From Terriglobus roseus DSM 18391 (GTDB taxonomy: Bacteria; Acidobacteriota; Terriglobia; Terriglobales; Acidobacteriaceae): a stretch of 64,000 nt of DNA. Where the stretch lies: contig NC_018014.1 of NCBI RefSeq assembly GCF_000265425.1, positions 4,154,001-4,218,000 of the forward strand, written 5' to 3'. This document shows, in pieces, positions 61,275 through 64,000 of the stretch. Position 1 is the stretch's first letter. The number at the start of each line of letters is the position of its first letter. A program made the position numbers and the translations under genes. The notes beneath the pieces were generated by a model. The model worked only from the letters and a program-made list of their open reading frames with translations, had not been told where the DNA came from and did no database searches.

Positions 61275-63023
61275 CTAACCACGGGTATTCTCGTCCGGAT
61301 CAATGGTCTCGTTTGAGATTTCGCCAGCCTGATCGGCCAGGTCTTCCATCGTCTGGTTATCCAGTTCAATCTGTGCTTCGCGGACGTCCGCGTCGCTGCC
61401 AAAGCCGTCGAACTGGCCTTCGGCCTCTTCGCGCTCCAACAACTCGTCAGCACTCTCCTCGACTTCGATCGGCTCTACGCCGTCAATGCCGCGCTCCGCG
61501 ATGATCGCTTCCGGTGTCTTGCTCATGGAACTTTCCTCCGTCAGGTCGCCCTCGACGCCGCCCGGCTCGTTCTGATCCGCAGCCAGAAGGAGCACTTCGC
61601 CCTCTTCCGAACCCTTCTCAGACGCCGGATCGTATGGCTTGCCATCCTCTTCGGTCGGCGCGTCATGCGATACCGAAGATTCAGATGCTGCATTGTCGCC
61701 AAGCGCAGCCGCAGCCTCACTCACAACTGCAGGACGCTCTTCACCCTCTTCGTACTGACCGAAGTAATGGCGAACCGCAACCGCAATCTTCTCGACCGAC
61801 TTCTCGCCGATGCCCGGGACTTCACCCAGCTCCTCAGCAGTCATGTCGGAAAGGTGTTCGACCGTGGTAATACCCGCCGCAATCAGCTTCTCCAGGACGT
61901 GCTCACCCAACTCGGTGACCGCTTCAATCGCCGTGGAAGGTCCGCCACCAAGAGCGGACATGGCCTGCTCCACTTCCTGGCGCTTCTCTTCCTCGCTCTT
62001 GATGTCGATCTTCCAGCCCAGCAACTTCGCCGCAAGGCGAACATTCTGCCCCTTCTTGCCGATGGCCAGGGAGAGCTGCGTGTCATCCACGATGACCTCA
62101 AGCTGCTTCTCGCCAAGATCCGTGATCGAAACGCGCGACACCTTCGCCGGCTGCAGAGCCTTCTCCGCAAAGGTCGTGATCTCTTCCGAGAACTCGATGA
62201 TGTCGATCTTCTCGCCGCGCAGTTCACGGATGATCGACTGCACACGCATCCCCTTCATGCCCACGCAGGCGCCGACCGGATCGACGTCCTTGTCGCGCGA
62301 CACGACGGCAATCTTCGTACGTTCGCCCGCCTCACGCGCAATCGCACGAATCGCAACGGTACCGTCGTAGATCTCCGGCACTTCGCTCTGGAACAGTGTC
62401 TGCACCAGCGAAGGAGCAGCACGGCTCACGATCACCTGCGGACCCTTGGCCGCACGATCCACACGCAGCAACGCCACGCGAATGCGCTCGCCCACGCTGA
62501 ATTGCTCCAGGCGGCTCTGCTCGCGCTTCGGCATACGAGCCTCGGCCTTGCCAAGGTCGAAGATCACGTCCATCGGCTCAATGCGCTTGACGGTCGCGTT
62601 AATGATCTCGCCCACGCGGTGGTTGTACTCGTTGAACACGGTATCGCGCTCAGCCTCGCGCACCTTCTGGAAGATCACCTGCTTCGCCATCTGTGCGGCA
62701 ATGCGGCCCAGCGGCGACGTGTCCTTGTAGAAACGCAGCTCAGCGCCCACTTCGACCTCCGGAGCAAGCTCACGGGCATCGGTCAGCGTAAGGACGTTCT
62801 CAGGATCTTCGATCTCGGCATCGTCTTCTACGACTGTCTTAAAGACATAGGCGCGGATCTCACCGCTCTCCTTGTCGAACTCGCCGCGCATGTTTTCCTG
62901 CGTCTTGTAGAACTTGCGAGTTGCCAGTGCGATGGCGTCTTCCACGGCGCCCACCACGATCTCAGGGTCAATCCCTTTGTCGCGGCTCATCGTCTCAATT
63001 GCCTGATACAGTGCGCTTGCCAT
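61275..63023 (-). CDS. nusA: Transcription termination/antitermination factor NusA
   Basis: A 582-aa factor binding RNA polymerase and nascent RNA. N-terminal domain ASALYQAIETMSRDKGIDPEIVVGAVEDAIALATRK, S1 domain (GEIINATVKRIEPMDVIFDLGKAEARMPKREQ), two KH domains with DPVGACVGMKGMRVQSIIRELRGEKIDII, then a helix-hairpin-helix (ELGEVPGIGEKSVEKIAVAVRHYFG). The last about 130 residues are strongly acidic and Ser/Glu-rich, replacing the acidic AR2-type repeats of E. coli. Between it and infB lie 172 bases without ylxR or another gene I can support. Confidence 0.97.
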   Translation of the reverse strand: MASALYQAIETMSRDKGIDPEIVVGAVEDAIALATRKFYKTQENMRGEFDKESGEIRAYVFKTVVEDDAEIEDPENVLTLTDARELAPEVEVGAELRFYKDTSPLGRIAAQMAKQVIFQKVREAERDTVFNEYNHRVGEIINATVKRIEPMDVIFDLGKAEARMPKREQSRLEQFSVGERIRVALLRVDRAAKGPQVIVSRAAPSLVQTLFQSEVPEIYDGTVAIRAIAREAGERTKIAVVSRDKDVDPVGACVGMKGMRVQSIIRELRGEKIDIIEFSEEITTFAEKALQPAKVSRVSITDLGEKQLEVIVDDTQLSLAIGKKGQNVRLAAKLLGWKIDIKSEEEKRQEVEQAMSALGGGPSTAIEAVTELGEHVLEKLIAAGITTVEHLSDMTAEELGEVPGIGEKSVEKIAVAVRHYFGQYEEGEERPAVVSEAAAALGDNAASESSVSHDAPTEEDGKPYDPASEKGSEEGEVLLLAADQNEPGGVEGDLTEESSMSKTPEAIIAERGIDGVEPIEVEESADELLEREEAEGQFDGFGSDADVREAQIELDNQTMEDLADQAGEISNETIDPDENTRG

Positions 63024-63109
63024 TGTTTCGTTACCTCGAATTCTTCTATTCAGTTGTGATGTTCGTCGTACCCAGGATTCACGTCAGTCTGTTCCCTGAT
63101 CCCTGTTCC

Positions 63110-63715
63110 CTAAATCTCTGCAACCAGATTCGCCTTCTCAATGTCCCGCAGCGGAATCGTAACCTTCTCCGGCGGCGGCGTGGCGCCCTGCTTCTTCTTA
63201 CCCTTCTGCTTCACCGCGCCCAGGTCCAGCGTGACGGTGTCATCGGCGAAGGTCATACGACCGGTCAGCGTCTTCATGCTGTTGATCGCTGTAAACAGCT
63301 TGACTGCCACCACAAATCCGCTGAAGCGTTCATAGTCGGCGGCGGTATAAAGCTTCCGCTCAATGCCAGGCGACGAGACCTCCAGCGTGTACTCCTGCGA
63401 TCCGGGAATCAGGTCTTCCACGTCCAGCACCGTACCAAAGTCCGAGGAGAAGACCGCGCAATCCTCGTGCGTCGTCCCCGAGAGCGCCTCCACCGGCACG
63501 CCGCTGGGCAATCCCAGTGCTTCTGCCTCCGGATCGGCCGCAGCAGCCGCAGCCTTGGCCTTCAGCGCCTCGCGGCCCGCAGCATCCTTCTCCAGGTACA
63601 CGCGCAAAGCGCGCTGCTTGCCGGCGCCAGTGAACTCGACGTCCACCACGTCCAGGCCATGGCTCGCCGCAACGCGCTGAGCCGCCGCACGAATTGCATC
63701 GATCGCGATTGCCAT
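63110..63715 (-). CDS. rimP: Ribosome maturation factor RimP
   Basis: A 201-aa assembly factor for the 30S subunit. N-terminal domain: AIDAIRAAAQRVAASHGLDVVDVEFTGAGKQRALRVYLEKDA. Then VFSSDFGTVLDVEDLIPGSQEYTLEVSSPGIERKL, with the family motif LEVSSPGIERKL, and a C-terminal SH3-like domain (FSGFVVAVKLFTAIN.. TLTGRMTFADDTVTL..) ending KVTIPLRDIEKANLVAEI. An Ala-rich insert (KAKAAAAAADPEAEALG) lies between strands. First gene of the rimP-nusA-infB transcript. Confidence 0.96.
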   Translation of the reverse strand: MAIAIDAIRAAAQRVAASHGLDVVDVEFTGAGKQRALRVYLEKDAAGREALKAKAAAAAADPEAEALGLPSGVPVEALSGTTHEDCAVFSSDFGTVLDVEDLIPGSQEYTLEVSSPGIERKLYTAADYERFSGFVVAVKLFTAINSMKTLTGRMTFADDTVTLDLGAVKQKGKKKQGATPPPEKVTIPLRDIEKANLVAEI

Positions 63716-64000
63716 GTGAAAGTCCCTCCGCGTGCAGCCTTATCCGCTGACGAAATCAACATTTGTCCAAAGAAAATGGCGGGCTCACGCCCACCAGTTG
63801 TTTTGCCGGCATCAATGGCCCGGCGGAATAACTTGCCAACTGACCTATGTTACCCGTTCCGCGCCTGCTGTTCAACCCCATGGCAGCACGCACCCTCTTT
63901 TTCGCTGGCGGCAACATTTCGCAAGGCAAATCCGGACGCGGAAAATTTATCCGCCATTCGGGGCCGCCGTAACGGTCGCCGCATGCCATGCTGGAGTCGA
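63716..64000 (-). promoter_or_regulatory. Upstream region of rimP-nusA-infB
   Basis: The 285 bases to the window end should contain the operon promoter. The rimP ribosome site is not strong (a GAGGGA-type sequence on the minus strand). I do not see a confident -35/-10 pair or structured leader. The 77-codon minus-strand frame here (63756-63989) has no protein-like features. Confidence 0.3.

Noticed and set aside
63756-63989. 77-codon frame upstream of rimP
   Set aside because: No ribosome site, no conserved sequence; lies where the operon promoter should be.

Overview
The window is a GC-rich, densely packed bacterial chromosome segment, probably from an Acidobacteriota (class Terriglobia, near Terriglobus/Granulicella/Edaphobacter). 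This placement is inferred from the gene mix: a TonB-like transducer beside a large secreted protein of unknown family, small membrane proteins, and many GTG/TTG starts. No marker was searched. There are no rRNA or tRNA genes, no CRISPR array, no prophage and no complete insertion sequence. The only transposase gene is a single IS200-like (Y1) gene.

Layout: 0-3.1 kb, the end of a sensor kinase, acetyl-CoA synthetase and a DUF421 membrane protein. 3.1-9.4 kb, a repeat-bearing intergenic region, galE, a TonB-like protein behind a hairpin-rich leader, a 628-aa secreted protein with a decayed M48-like zinc site, and two outer-membrane barrels. 9.4-21.5 kb, a branched-chain amino acid cluster leuA-leuB-orf67-leuC-leuD-ilvD-orf191-ilvB-[antisense Y1 transposase]-ilvN-ilvC, with a divergent LysR regulator and a strong terminator. 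21.5-32.3 kb, a GT-C-like membrane protein, an MDR dehydrogenase, a DUF4174 protein, an orphan cNMP-type sensor kinase, a dihaem cytochrome c and an RND efflux adaptor/pump pair. 32.3-36.1 kb, ylxP, then an ECF sigma cassette on the opposite strand, then rbfA-nrnA. 36.1-44.8 kb, an ArnT-like glycosyltransferase, a GNAT protein, small membrane proteins, an M24 peptidase, DUF2911, a YciE/F-like protein and a Tat-exported FAD protein. 44.9-57.7 kb, ychF, a MOSC protein, two tandem EAL phosphodiesterases, a dienelactone hydrolase, TrhO, a J-domain-like/Sel1 pair, a membrane dipeptidase, an EAL-PAS-PAS protein, a small P-loop protein, a GNAT protein and a formate/nitrite-type transporter. 57.7-63.7 kb, rimP-nusA-infB on the minus strand.

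How the genes work together: the leu/ilv cluster encodes most of the valine, isoleucine and leucine pathway apart from ilvA and a transaminase. Its genes are mostly coupled by 1-4 base overlaps, and its only obvious controls are the divergent LysR gene and a leaderless-looking promoter. RimP, NusA, IF-2, RbfA, NrnA and YlxP are often one operon in bacteria; here they lie in two places 25 kb apart. Three EAL proteins within 9 kb point to local c-di-GMP turnover.

Most unusual observations: (1) the FAD-dependent oxidase at 43491-44756 looks circularly permuted, with the normally C-terminal D-amino-acid-oxidase signature placed before the Rossmann fold; (2) a single-domain Y1 transposase sits antisense between ilvB and ilvN, and a REP-like palindrome lies elsewhere in the window; (3) LeuA lacks its C-terminal regulatory domain; (4) two unknown genes are translationally coupled into the leu/ilv operon; (5) the region at 3124-3300 carries three copies of a Shine-Dalgarno-like motif, a 29-codon ORF and a terminator. 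All family calls come from reading the sequence; no database was searched.
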